A stretch of 64,000 bases of DNA from JACVRN01 sp963715565 (GCA_963715565.1 OY970256.1:4030001-4094000); one strand, 5' to 3'. Counted from the stretch's first letter, positions 47,585 through 56,345 are shown. The notes: generated by a model from the sequence alone, not told the origin. Numbers and translations are program-made.

Positions 47585-49639
47585 ATGACCGATAAAGCTT
47601 CCGCAGACTTTGAGGGTGCGCTCGCCACCCTGGACCGTTCGCAGTTCATGCCCGCGATGTCCATAGAGCTGGCCGTCGAGCGCTACAACACCATCACAGA
47701 GTTTGTCAGCCGCGTCCTTCGCCGCGACGTCGATTACGGCATGATTCCCGGAACGGAGAAGTTCACGCTTCTCAAACCCGGCGCGGAAAAGCTCACGACC
47801 TTCTTCGGCCTTTCGACGCGCTTTCAAGTCATAGAGCGCATAGAAGACTGGACCGGCGCAAACCACGACGGCGAGCCCTTCTTCTATTATCTCTACCGCT
47901 GCCAGCTCTATCGCGGCGACCTTCTCGTAGCCGAAGCCGACGCTTCATGCAACTCGCGCGAGACGAAGTATCGCTATCGCGAAGCGCAGCGCATCTGTCC
48001 CGCGTGTCAGCAAGCAGCGATTATCAAGGGCCGCGAAGAATATGGCGGCGGCTGGCTGTGTCTATTGCCGGATACGCCGATTCTCTACGCGGACTTCACT
48101 TGGCGACCTATTGGCGAAGCGCAACCGGGCGACGCCATAATGGGTTTTGACGAATATCCTGTTCATGGGGAGCAGCGACGGAAACTGCGCCCGGCTATCA
48201 TTGAATCCGTATGGGCAAGTCGTCAGCAAACACGAAAACTGATTACCAAAGAATCAGAAGTTCTTACAACGGCGGGCCACAGGTGGCTTGAGCACCACAA
48301 AGTTCCCGGACATCTCGGACATTGGGGAGACCCTTGGAAGCAGACCGACCGCCTGCTTATTGGGAACTGCCTGCGGCATATTGGAGTTCACAATCCGCCT
48401 CCTGTGACAAACGATTATCGCGCTGGCTATCTTGCTGGAATTACGCTTGGTGACGGAACGATGCGTTATATTCCGGGTCAGACTTCTACTAACCCGAGCG
48501 TGCCCTATTGGCGAGTCGCACTAAAAGAATCTGACGAGGCGGTTCTAGGACGAATCGTTGCCTACTTGGCAGCTTTCGGTGTCGAATCGTACATCCGGCC
48601 TTTCAATAAAGGAGTCATCTCAATTACACCCTCTGGCAGTATTTATAACTGTGATGTAAATCGCATGAAGAAGGTGGAAGTTCGAGCGCTCCGCAGACTC
48701 GAAGCTATTCACAACATCATTCAAGCAAAAGAAACGCTGGAATTTCAACGAGGCTTTCTGGCTGGCTTTTTTGATGGTGAAGGAACAGGCGAAGTAAAAA
48801 AGATCAGAATATATCAGAAGGATATCAGCGTTCTTCGCCGTGTTCAGAAGTACGCTGCTAATCTAGGATTCACTTTCGAGGTTAAAGAACGCGAAGACCG
48901 TCATTGCTCATCTATGGTATTACGCGGAGGGATTTTGGAGCGGTTTCGTTTCTTTGCCACCTGCCAACCGACATTGCTCCGCAAAGCTGGTTTGTACGGA
49001 GCATCCATGCTCTATAACCCATCTGAGATACTTGCTGTTGAAAACGGCCCGGTAATGGATGTAGTAGACATCCAAACGTCTACTGGCACGTTCTTCGCAG
49101 CCGGGCTAGCCACTCACAATTGTTTCAAAAAGAAGGGCGGCTGCGGCGCTAAATTTCCAACCGGCGACTCTACGATTGAAAGCCAACAAACGGGCCGCAT
49201 CTTCAACCCGGACATCGCCGATCAGGTCAACACCATTCAGAAGATGAGCCAGAAGAGAGCACTCGTGGCCGCGACCCTGCTCGCCGTCAACGCCTCCGAA
49301 TTTTTCACGCAGGACGTCGAAGACATCCTCACCGTCCGCGCCGCAGAAGTCGCCACGCAATCTGATTCTGGAAATGCTTCATCCGCGCGTCGCGCGGATG
49401 AAGCGGTCACGGACGCCGAAAGATTCTCCACCGCGCGTCCCGTCTCCGTTGTCGAAGATGAAAATCTACGTGCTGAAATTCTCGCCGCCTGTCACGCCCT
49501 CGGTAAAACCGAAGACCAACTCGCCGACTGGCTCCAAAAGAAATTCGGCACAGGCCGTATAGAAGAACTGACGCAACACGAACAGCGCGAGGTACTCTCG
49601 TTCTTAAATGGTAGAATCGCCAAACAGCAAGCAGCATAA
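47585..49639 (+). CDS. Zinc-ribbon DNA-processing-like protein interrupted by an intein
   Basis: A 684-residue precursor; the mature host protein would be 330 residues. Host features: LLRRDVDYGMIPGTEKFTLLKPGAEKL, a zinc ribbon ICPAC...C...C, and NTIQKMSQKRALVAATLLAVNASEFFTQDVED, a segment like those of phage recombination-associated proteins (weak resemblance only). An intein fills residues 159-512. It lies next to ssb and upstream of helicase and nuclease genes, so a DNA-metabolism role is likely. ATG 47585 (MTDKASADFEG) is preferred to earlier frames. Confidence 0.88.
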   Translation: MTDKASADFEGALATLDRSQFMPAMSIELAVERYNTITEFVSRVLRRDVDYGMIPGTEKFTLLKPGAEKLTTFFGLSTRFQVIERIEDWTGANHDGEPFFYYLYRCQLYRGDLLVAEADASCNSRETKYRYREAQRICPACQQAAIIKGREEYGGGWLCLLPDTPILYADFTWRPIGEAQPGDAIMGFDEYPVHGEQRRKLRPAIIESVWASRQQTRKLITKESEVLTTAGHRWLEHHKVPGHLGHWGDPWKQTDRLLIGNCLRHIGVHNPPPVTNDYRAGYLAGITLGDGTMRYIPGQTSTNPSVPYWRVALKESDEAVLGRIVAYLAAFGVESYIRPFNKGVISITPSGSIYNCDVNRMKKVEVRALRRLEAIHNIIQAKETLEFQRGFLAGFFDGEGTGEVKKIRIYQKDISVLRRVQKYAANLGFTFEVKEREDRHCSSMVLRGGILERFRFFATCQPTLLRKAGLYGASMLYNPSEILAVENGPVMDVVDIQTSTGTFFAAGLATHNCFKKKGGCGAKFPTGDSTIESQQTGRIFNPDIADQVNTIQKMSQKRALVAATLLAVNASEFFTQDVEDILTVRAAEVATQSDSGNASSARRADEAVTDAERFSTARPVSVVEDENLRAEILAACHALGKTEDQLADWLQKKFGTGRIEELTQHEQREVLSFLNGRIAKQQAA
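48059..49120 (+). other. Intein with LAGLIDADG homing endonuclease (354 residues)
   Basis: It starts with Cys (CLLPDTPILYAD, block A), has block B EVLTTAGHRW and block F VMDVVDIQTSTGTFFAAGLATHN, ends in His-Asn and is followed by Cys+1. Two DOD motifs, YLAGITLGDGTM and FLAGFFDGEGTG, mark an apparently intact homing endonuclease. The segment is visibly less GC-rich than the flanking exteins. After splicing the host reads GGGWL-CFKKKGGCGAKF, restoring the zinc ribbon. Confidence 0.93.
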
Positions 49640-49683
49640 ATAGAGTTATGTTGCCTAAAAAGTTAACTGGCGAGGTAAAGTTA

Positions 49684-50334
49684 ATGAAAAGCGACAGTCA
49701 AATCATTCAGGGTAAGAGAATAGACAAGATGCTAGTCTTATATGAAAGTCAGCCTTGGATGCGCGCTATTGTTCAAGCTGTTCCTTGGGCCGGTGGTTCA
49801 GTAGATACTTTGCTTGCATGGAGAGCAATTTATCTCAATAAGCAGCGTGTCGAGGAGTTGTTCAGTAATATCTCGGAAAGGCTCTCAAATATTGAAGAAT
49901 CAACTTTGAACGAAGATTTCCTTCAATCCGAAGAGTTTTTTGAGCTTCTTCGTAGCTGTATAGATGTAGTTAGCCGTACTGCTAGCGAATACAAAAGGAA
50001 TTATGTTGCTGATTTTCTTGCGGGCACTATCAAGAGAAGCGAGATACATGATTTGTCACTGCAAATTGCCGAAGATTTAAGAGTGCTTCAAGATTTGCAC
50101 CTTCACATACTATCTTTACTGCCTGAAAAAGCAGGCACAATCATAAATTTCCACGAGGTTAGAGAAAAAGCTGCAATGGATTGGAGTATATTTAACAAAG
50201 GCACTTCAGATTTAGAACGATTGGGATTTATAAGACTTGATTCAGATGATTCCCTATTTAATGGTGGCGGCCATTTCATGGTACATAGAGTAGCCCAATA
50301 TACCGTCATATTTAAGAAATCAACGACGGCATAA
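49684..50334 (+). CDS. AT-rich orphan protein of unknown function
   Basis: A 216-residue protein with strikingly AT-rich codon use for this genome. It starts MKSDSQIIQGKRIDKMLVLY after GAGGTAA; ATG 49648 would add 12 residues. A motif MRAIVQAVPWAGGSVDTLLAWRA near the N-terminus, a helical middle and a C-terminal winged-helix-like end (STSDLERLGFIRLDSDDS pattern) are visible. I do not recognise the family. Composition and place between the intein gene and xpb suggest recent acquisition. Confidence 0.65.
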   Translation: MKSDSQIIQGKRIDKMLVLYESQPWMRAIVQAVPWAGGSVDTLLAWRAIYLNKQRVEELFSNISERLSNIEESTLNEDFLQSEEFFELLRSCIDVVSRTASEYKRNYVADFLAGTIKRSEIHDLSLQIAEDLRVLQDLHLHILSLLPEKAGTIINFHEVREKAAMDWSIFNKGTSDLERLGFIRLDSDDSLFNGGGHFMVHRVAQYTVIFKKSTTA

Positions 50335-50364
50335 CTACTCATTCAACCCGATAGCATTTCTTTT

Positions 50365-51783
50365 ATGAATCCCGCACAGCTCACATTACGATTTCAGGCA
50401 GGGACGTTGCTGCTCGATGGGGCGGAGCGTGATTTTCATGTGCCTGCGGCGTTTCGTTGGGACGAGCGGGTGATGCGTTGGCGTGCTCCGGCGTGGGCTT
50501 ACAGGGAGGTTGTGAGAGAGCTTGTGCGGCGCGGCGTTGCGCACGAGGACGAGGCTAGGGGTTATCACGAGTTTGATTTTCCGACGAAGCTTTTGTTTGA
50601 GCCAAGGCCGTATCAGCGGGAGGCGATTGCGGCTTGGCGCGAGGCCGGGAGGCGGGGTGTGGTGGTCTTGCCGACGGGTGCGGGTAAGAGCTTGGTCGCG
50701 CAGATTGCGATTGCACAGACGGGGCGCTCGACGCTGGTGGTTGTGCCGACGATTGATTTGATGAACCAGTGGTACGACATCCTGCTCTCGTGTTTTCAGG
50801 CCGAGGTAGGGCTCATCGGCGGTGGCTATTACGAAATCGGCGCGTTGACGGTGACGACCTATGCTTCGGCCTTTCGCTTTATGGAGCGGTTGGGGAACCA
50901 GTTCGGCTTTATCATCTTTGACGAGTGCCATCATCTTCCGGCGAGCGTGCATCGCTATGCGTCGGAGATGGCGATTGCGCCTTTTCGTCTAGGGCTCACG
51001 GCGACGCCGGAGCGCGCGGACGGTGCGGACGACGAGCTGGGGCAGCTCATAGGCCCGACTGTTTACCGTCGCGAGGCGCACGAGTTGGCGGGCGAGTACC
51101 TGGCGGACTATGCGCTCGTGCGCGTCGAAGTCAAATTGAGCGCGGAGGAGCGCGCGCGTTATGAAGAAGAGCGCGCCATCTTCCGGCAGTTCTTAAAAGA
51201 GAAGAATATTTCGCTGGCGAGTCTGGACGGGTGGCAGTTCTTTATAGCCTTGAGCGCCAGAAGCGAACAGGGCCGTCGAGCCATGCGCGCCTATCGAGAG
51301 CAGAAACGCATCGCGCTCGGCACGGAATCAAAGCTACGCGTCCTTGGAGATTTACTTCAAAGGCACGCGCATGACCGCACGCTCGTTTTCACGGCGGAGA
51401 ACGAGATGGTCTACCAGATTTCCGAAAAGTTCTGGATTCCGGCTATTACGCACCAGACCGGCATCAAGGAACGCAGGGAGTGGCTCGAAGCTTTTAATCG
51501 CGGAGACGTGCTGGCGCTCGCGACGTCGAAGGTTTTGAACGAAGGCGTGAACATTCCTGAAGCTTCAGTCGCGGTGGTGCTGTCGGGCTCGGGCTCGTCG
51601 CGCGAGCACATACAGCGGCTGGGCCGTATCCTTCGCAAGCAACCGGGCAAGGAAGCGATTCTCTACGAAGTCGTCACAAGCGAAACAACCGAAGAGAACA
51701 TCAGCCGCCGCCGCACAGACGCAGGACAGTTTCGCGAAGCCCTGCACACAGGCAGCCTGCCACTTCGGGGCGCTAGATTTTAA
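50365..51783 (+). CDS. XPB/ERCC3-type DNA helicase
   Basis: A 472-residue SF2 helicase. An N-terminal damage-recognition-like part precedes RPYQREAIAAW, Walker A LPTGAGKSL, the DExH box FDECHHLP, GLTATPER, and the C-terminal LNEGVNIPEASVAVVLSGSGSSREHIQRLGRILR. Archaeal XPB pairs with the Bax1 nuclease; a Bax1-type gene follows here after a hairpin repeat. A role in DNA repair or processing is likely. Confidence 0.9.
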   Translation: MNPAQLTLRFQAGTLLLDGAERDFHVPAAFRWDERVMRWRAPAWAYREVVRELVRRGVAHEDEARGYHEFDFPTKLLFEPRPYQREAIAAWREAGRRGVVVLPTGAGKSLVAQIAIAQTGRSTLVVVPTIDLMNQWYDILLSCFQAEVGLIGGGYYEIGALTVTTYASAFRFMERLGNQFGFIIFDECHHLPASVHRYASEMAIAPFRLGLTATPERADGADDELGQLIGPTVYRREAHELAGEYLADYALVRVEVKLSAEERARYEEERAIFRQFLKEKNISLASLDGWQFFIALSARSEQGRRAMRAYREQKRIALGTESKLRVLGDLLQRHAHDRTLVFTAENEMVYQISEKFWIPAITHQTGIKERREWLEAFNRGDVLALATSKVLNEGVNIPEASVAVVLSGSGSSREHIQRLGRILRKQPGKEAILYEVVTSETTEENISRRRTDAGQFREALHTGSLPLRGARF

Positions 51784-51785
51784 GC

Positions 51786-51957
51786 TGGGGAAGAAATTAA
51801 CAGGGATGGACAGGATAGACAGGATAAAAGCAGTGCAAAAGTCAAAATGCAAAATGATGAAGGAAAAGCTATTCTTTAATTCTGCATTTTGCACTTTGCA
51901 TTTATCATTTATTTTTATCCTGTCTATCCTGTCCATCCCTGTTTGAATCTGTCTTAA
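51786..51957. repeat. Composite hairpin B3: GACAGGATA outer arms around AATGCAA core
   Basis: Outer arms AACAGGGATGGACAGGATAG and complement, inner AATGCAA core. It separates the XPB and Bax1-type genes without a visible promoter. Confidence 0.9.
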
Positions 51958-51959
51958 GC

Positions 51960-53177
51960 ATGTTGACTGCTGATCTGGCACAGAGCTGGCAGCGCGGGGG
52001 GCGTACAGCGCCGCGTTATATTGACCGCCATGATGAAAATTATCTGGCGGACGCGGCGGCCTTGTTGCGTATCTTCGCGGAACATGAAGGAAGGCCGCGA
52101 CGCGAGCTGGACCATGCGCTTGAGGAATACGTCGGCACGGGCACGAACTACAAAATCCTGCGCGGGTTTATCAAGCTCCTGACGGATCGCTGCACGTTCG
52201 AGACCGATTCGGTGGTCGAGCCTGCGGATATTCGTCGCGCGCTTTTTTTGCGCGCACGATCTGTTCATCCCGTCACGAAAGATGAAACGGCGCGTCAGGA
52301 AATCCTGCGCGACGCGGCTCTGGAATTAGGCGCAGCGCCCGAGCGTATCCTGAGCGGGCTTTACGCGGACCTGCCGGAGAATCAGGTGCTCATGGAGTTT
52401 GACGCGCTTGCGCCGGAAAAGCTTCTGGACATCTACAATTTGGCGCAGGCGCAGGCGCTCCTTTATCACTGTGTGGAGATGCGTCTTGATGTAGAGCCGC
52501 AAGCGCGCGAAGATTACAGAGAGCTATTCTACGCCATCAAAGCTTATCGTTTGATTCATACCATCAAGGGAAACGCGCGCGATGGTTATCAACTGCGACT
52601 CGATGGCCCTGTCTCCATGTTTCATCGCTCGCAGAAGTACGGCGTGCAGATGGCTGTGTTTCTGCCCGCGCTCCTTTTGTGCAAGGGCTGGCAGATGCGC
52701 GCGGAAATTGCTTCCAACAAACCGGGACGAGAGAACGCTGTGTTTGAATTGGCGAGCAGCCAGAAGCGGCTTCAGTCTCATTATCTGGAAGCGTTGAGGG
52801 ATGAAAATCCGGTTCTGGAAAAGTTTGCCGCCCGTTGGGAAAAGCACGAATCGGAGTGGACGCTTTCACAGAGCCGCGACGTTATCAGCCTGGGCGAAAG
52901 CGCTTTCATCCCCGACTTCATCTTGAAACACCCGGCGGGCCACACGTTTTATCTCGAAGTCATGGGCTTCTGGACGCCGCGCCATTTACAGGAGCGCTTG
53001 AAGGAATTTGAGCACGCGCGCATCAAAAATTTCGTGCTCGCCGCATGGGACGAGCTGCGCGGGAGCCGCGACCCGCTCGCACGCATCCCTCCGAACACCA
53101 TCGTCTTTAAGAGAAACCTCGAACCGGCGGCAGTCGAAACCATGCTTAGCGAATTAATCGCAGAAGAAAGAAATTAA
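51960..53177 (+). CDS. Bax1-type nuclease (DUF790)
   Basis: A 405-residue protein of the DUF790 family. It begins MLTADLAQSWQRGGRTAPRYI, typical of Bax1, with helical middle regions and a C-terminal PD-(D/E)xK-type nuclease (IPDFILKHPAGHTFYLEVMGFWT, with Asp and Glu-Val). In archaea Bax1 is an endonuclease that binds XPB and is guided by its unwinding. The same gene order in this bacterium supports that function. Its last codons meet the next hairpin repeat. Confidence 0.88.
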   Translation: MLTADLAQSWQRGGRTAPRYIDRHDENYLADAAALLRIFAEHEGRPRRELDHALEEYVGTGTNYKILRGFIKLLTDRCTFETDSVVEPADIRRALFLRARSVHPVTKDETARQEILRDAALELGAAPERILSGLYADLPENQVLMEFDALAPEKLLDIYNLAQAQALLYHCVEMRLDVEPQAREDYRELFYAIKAYRLIHTIKGNARDGYQLRLDGPVSMFHRSQKYGVQMAVFLPALLLCKGWQMRAEIASNKPGRENAVFELASSQKRLQSHYLEALRDENPVLEKFAARWEKHESEWTLSQSRDVISLGESAFIPDFILKHPAGHTFYLEVMGFWTPRHLQERLKEFEHARIKNFVLAAWDELRGSRDPLARIPPNTIVFKRNLEPAAVETMLSELIAEERN

Positions 53178-53337
53178 CAGGGATGGACAGGATAGACAGG
53201 ATAAAGAAGAAATGATAAATGCAAAGTGCAAAGTGCAGAACTAAAGACCTCAGAGCTTTTCATTCATCATTTTGCATTTTGACTTCTGCATTACTTTTAT
53301 CCTGTCTATCCTGTCCATCCCTGTTTGAATCCGCTTA
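53172..53337. repeat. Composite hairpin B4: GACAGGATA outer arms around AATGCAA core
   Basis: Fourth copy, with outer arms ACAGGGATGGACAGGATAGA and complement and a diverged AATGCAA core in the opposite orientation to B2 and B3. It lies between the Bax1-type and CoiA-like genes and provides the end of the Bax1 frame. Confidence 0.88.
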
Positions 53338-53338
53338 G

Positions 53339-54133
53339 ATGATTACTGCAATCAGACAAGTTGACGGGCAGAAGGTGGGCGCGTGGGAGGTGGAGAAACG
53401 GGAAGCGCCGTTTGTGTGCCCGTGTTGCTCGGAGGTGGTGACGCTGCGCCGTGGCGGGATTAAAGCGCCGCACTTCGCGCACCAGCCGCCCGTCACCTGT
53501 GAATATGGCGCGGGCGAATCGGAAGAACACCGTCGTTGCAAGATGGCTATTTATGAAGCCCTGGCGGCGCACCCATCTGTGATGAAATGCGAAGTCGAAA
53601 GAGATTTGGGGGCTGTGAGACCGGACGTCAGTGCCTATATCAATCGCGTCCCCGTAGCGGTCGAAGTGCAGGCGAGCCGCCTCACGCTCGAACGTATAGC
53701 GCGTCGCACTGCGGAGTATGCGAGGCGCGGTATCTGTGTGCTGTGGCTTCCGATTTACAGGGAGAGCTTGCGCGCGGAACTCTACGGCCCGCGCCCCTTT
53801 GAGCTGTGGCTGCATGAAGCTTACGGCGGTAGAGTTTATTACTGGACCGAAGGGTTAAAGATTCAGCCCGTGCATTTTCGTGATTACTACGCACGTGTGC
53901 GCGGGCGGACGCGCGATTATGAAAAGCTCTCGTCAAAGAAGGTTCCGATAGATGGCCGCGCCGTTCTGTTAACCGAAGACTTCGCGCCCTTCGAGCGCGA
54001 GGCGTGGACGAGAGGGTTTCTGCACGGGCCGCCGTCAAAGCTCTTTGTTGACACACAGCCCGATTGGTACGAGACGAGACTAAGAGCAAGCAAACCTTCG
54101 TCGCTCCGTAGAAGCAGGATGTTTATAGCCTAA
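53339..54133 (+). CDS. CoiA-like nuclease-domain protein
   Basis: A 264-residue protein. A zinc part (FVCPCCSEVVTLRRGGIKAPHFAHQP) and SEEHRRCKMAIYEAL lead to a PD-(D/E)xK-type site VRPDVSAYINRVPVAVEVQAS (Asp, Glu-Val-Gln). CoiA proteins act in DNA uptake and recombination; here the setting (ssb, XPB, Bax1) suggests a DNA-end-processing partner. The C-terminal residues (SSLRRSRMFIA) are encoded by a CTCCGTAG palindrome, so the original tail is lost. Confidence 0.8.
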   Translation: MITAIRQVDGQKVGAWEVEKREAPFVCPCCSEVVTLRRGGIKAPHFAHQPPVTCEYGAGESEEHRRCKMAIYEALAAHPSVMKCEVERDLGAVRPDVSAYINRVPVAVEVQASRLTLERIARRTAEYARRGICVLWLPIYRESLRAELYGPRPFELWLHEAYGGRVYYWTEGLKIQPVHFRDYYARVRGRTRDYEKLSSKKVPIDGRAVLLTEDFAPFEREAWTRGFLHGPPSKLFVDTQPDWYETRLRASKPSSLRRSRMFIA

Positions 54134-54262
54134 AGGCATCAATCAAGAATCAAGCTCCGTAGGAGCGTCATGTTCAGCATCCGTGACATGCCGCTCCTAC
54201 GGAGCTTGATTCTTGATGATGACAATCAAGCTATAAACATTTTCGCTCCTACGGAGCTATCA
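54098..54262. repeat. CTCCGTAGGAGC palindromic element A4
   Basis: Inner arms AATCAAGCTCCGTAGGAGCG and complement, outer ATGTTTATAG / CTATAAACAT arms. It overlaps the 3' end of the CoiA-like gene and ends just before the convergent amidase gene. The TTAGAAGC termini are not seen. Confidence 0.88.
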
Positions 54263-54263
54263 T

Positions 54264-55952
54264 TTATTCGCCAAGATTGGCGCGCTCGAAAAACGCAGGC
54301 GCGACGCGGTGTTTAGTCGCCTGCTCGTAAGCGTAGGCCAGCTTGATAAGCACGCCTTCGCTCCAGGCCCGCCCGAAGAACGAGATGCCGACCGGCAGAC
54401 CGTGGACTGTGCCCGCCGGGACGTTGATGTTCGGATAACCGGCCACCGCCGCAGGCGTGGAGCTGCTACCAGAGAAATGGTCGCCGTTGATTAAATCCGT
54501 AGTCCACGGCGGCCCGCCCGTCGGCGCAACCAGCGCATCCAGCCTGTGCTTGTTCATCACAAGGTCTATGCCTTCCGTTTTTGAGAGGCGATGATTTTTG
54601 GCGAGCGCGGCGCGATATTCGCGGCTCGTGAGCGGCCCCTTGGCTTCGGCGCGTATAAAAATCTCCTGCCCGAAGAAGGGCATCTCACGCGCGCGGTTGC
54701 GCTCGTTAAAGTCAATCAGGTCTTTCAGCGTGCGAACCGGAGCACCCGGCCCTAAGGCCGACAGGTACTTGTTCAAATCCGCCTTGAACTCGTAAAGCAA
54801 GACCTCGAATTCGGAATCATCAAACTTGCCTGCGGTCGCGACGTCCGCAGGGTCTATGATAATTGCGCCCTCGCGCTTCATCACATCAATTGCCGCCGTC
54901 ATCAACTGGTCCACGCGGTCGTTAAAGCCGAAGAACTTTCTCGCCACGCCTATGCGCGCGCCGCGCAGGCCGCGAGCGTCCAGAAACTTTGTGTAATCGG
55001 GACGGACACCGCGTGCGTCGGCGGGCCTTGAGCCTGCGGGCGCGTTGGGCTCGGCCAGAGCCGTTAACAGGATGGCTGCGTCCGTGACGGTGCGCGCCAT
55101 AGGCCCGGCTGTGTCCTGGCTGTGCGCGATGGGGATGATGCCCGTCGCACGGAGCAGGCCGAGCGTGGGTTTGATGCCGACGATGCCGTTGGCCGAAGAG
55201 GGGCAGACGATGGAGCCGTCTGTTTCCGTGCCGATGGCGACGGCGCAGAGATTGGCCGCGACCGCCGCGCCCGAGCCGGAGCTTGAGCCGCAAGGGTTAC
55301 GATCAAGCGCGTAAGGATTCTGTGTCTGCCCGCCGCGCGCGCTCCAACCGCTCGTCGAATGCGTCGAGCGAAAGTTGGCCCACTCGCTCAAATTCGTCTT
55401 GCCTATAATCACTGCTCCGGCCCTGCGCAAGCGTTGGACGATGAAAGCATCGTTTGCGCGCCGCACGTTGACGAGCGCCAGCGACCCTGCGGTGGTCATC
55501 ATGCGATCCGCGGTGTCTATGTTGTCTTTGATAAGCACGGGGATGCCGTGAAGGGGCCCGCGCTCGCCTCCCTGTTTGCGCTCGCGGTCGAGCGCTTCCG
55601 CGATTTGTAAAGCTTCGGGATTAGTCTCGATGACGGAGTTGAGCTTTGGCCCGCGACGGTCAATCTCTTCGATGCGGTCAAGATACTTTTCCGCTATACG
55701 CTTCGCCGTCCACTTGCCCTGACGCATCCCCGCAGAAAGCTCCGCGATGGTCGCTTCGTCAAACTCGAACTTGCTCACCTCCATGCGAGGCGAGGCGTGA
55801 GCTGTATGCGATAAAAAAGGAGCCGAGAGCGTCGCTGCTCCAACTCCTGCCGCGAGGCTCGAACGTAAGAATCGCCTGCGGTCCATCACGAAATAGTCTT
55901 TATCTTTTTGGTCGTCGCTCATATACCGGCTCACAAACCTTTCCATCGTCAT
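54264..55952 (-). CDS. Exported amidase-signature hydrolase
   Basis: About 562 residues. A Tat-type signal (DRRRFLRSSLAAGVGAATLSAPFLSHTAHA) targets it to the periplasm. The amidase signature is complete: catalytic Lys in VLIKDNIDTADRM, and the Ser-rich block NPCGSSSGSGAAVAANLCAVAIGTETDGSIVCPSSANG. It hydrolyses amide bonds of an unknown substrate. The start is uncertain among ATG 55952, 55946 and 55922. Confidence 0.88.
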   Translation of the reverse strand: MTMERFVSRYMSDDQKDKDYFVMDRRRFLRSSLAAGVGAATLSAPFLSHTAHASPRMEVSKFEFDEATIAELSAGMRQGKWTAKRIAEKYLDRIEEIDRRGPKLNSVIETNPEALQIAEALDRERKQGGERGPLHGIPVLIKDNIDTADRMMTTAGSLALVNVRRANDAFIVQRLRRAGAVIIGKTNLSEWANFRSTHSTSGWSARGGQTQNPYALDRNPCGSSSGSGAAVAANLCAVAIGTETDGSIVCPSSANGIVGIKPTLGLLRATGIIPIAHSQDTAGPMARTVTDAAILLTALAEPNAPAGSRPADARGVRPDYTKFLDARGLRGARIGVARKFFGFNDRVDQLMTAAIDVMKREGAIIIDPADVATAGKFDDSEFEVLLYEFKADLNKYLSALGPGAPVRTLKDLIDFNERNRAREMPFFGQEIFIRAEAKGPLTSREYRAALAKNHRLSKTEGIDLVMNKHRLDALVAPTGGPPWTTDLINGDHFSGSSSTPAAVAGYPNINVPAGTVHGLPVGISFFGRAWSEGVLIKLAYAYEQATKHRVAPAFFERANLGE

Positions 55953-56063
55953 TAACCTATGATTTTTAACTATAGCATCAGCGCCAGCCCTTTCTTCACT
56001 CAATTTTTTTTAAGTCTTCTGGCAGTAGATGATGCTTGCCGGTGCATCAATAGGTATGAGTGC

Positions 56064-56093
56064 TTGACACTTTTATACGGGCGGACTTATTTT
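56064..56093 (+). promoter_or_regulatory. Promoter of the tyrosine leader / phhA unit
   Basis: TTGACA (56064-56069), an 18-base spacer and TATTTT (56088-56093; TTATTT at spacing 17 is the alternative). Transcription should start near 56100, about 30 bases before the leader peptide. Confidence 0.65.
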
Positions 56094-56132
56094 GATTACC
56101 GGGCGAGCCTTGCGGCTTGCCGAAATTTTGAG

Positions 56133-56237
56133 ATGATTAACCGGGCTTACAGCTATCGCTATTATTACTATTACGGCTCGCTCTCCGCGCGGAGGGGTGA
56201 GGCGGCGATGGGCTGTCCGGGTGTGATGATCATCTAA
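56133..56237 (+). CDS. Tyrosine-rich leader peptide (putative attenuator)
   Basis: A 34-residue peptide, MINRAYSYRYYYYYGSLSAR and so on, ending VMII. Codons 6-14 are Tyr-Ser-Tyr-Arg-Tyr-Tyr-Tyr-Tyr-Tyr: seven Tyr in nine codons. It is followed by a strong terminator and then the phenylalanine hydroxylase gene whose product is tyrosine. By analogy with trp and phe leaders, a ribosome stalled on Tyr codons when charged tRNA-Tyr is scarce would let transcription through. This is an inference. The ribosome site (TTTTGAG) is weak. Confidence 0.75.
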   Translation: MINRAYSYRYYYYYGSLSARRGEAAMGCPGVMII

Positions 56238-56261
56238 GAGCACCAGAAGACAAGTTTCCAG

Positions 56262-56314
56262 AGAACCGGCCACTTTCCTTCCGACTGAGGGGGAACAAGT
56301 GGCCGGTTCTTTTT
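56262..56314 (+). terminator. Attenuator terminator before phhA
   Basis: AGAACCGGCCACTT (56262-56275) pairs exactly with AAGTGGCCGGTTCT (56297-56310), followed by TTTTT. It lies 25 bases after the leader stop and 32 bases before the phhA start. A possible competing pairing involves TGTCCGG (56213-56219). Confidence 0.9.
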
Positions 56315-56345
56315 GTACAGAAAGCTTGAGTGAGGTTCAAACGTC

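Noticed and set aside
55959..56132. A longer frame that contains the Tyr-rich leader peptide
   Set aside because: It would begin before the predicted promoter and has no start signal; only the part from 56133 fits the transcript.
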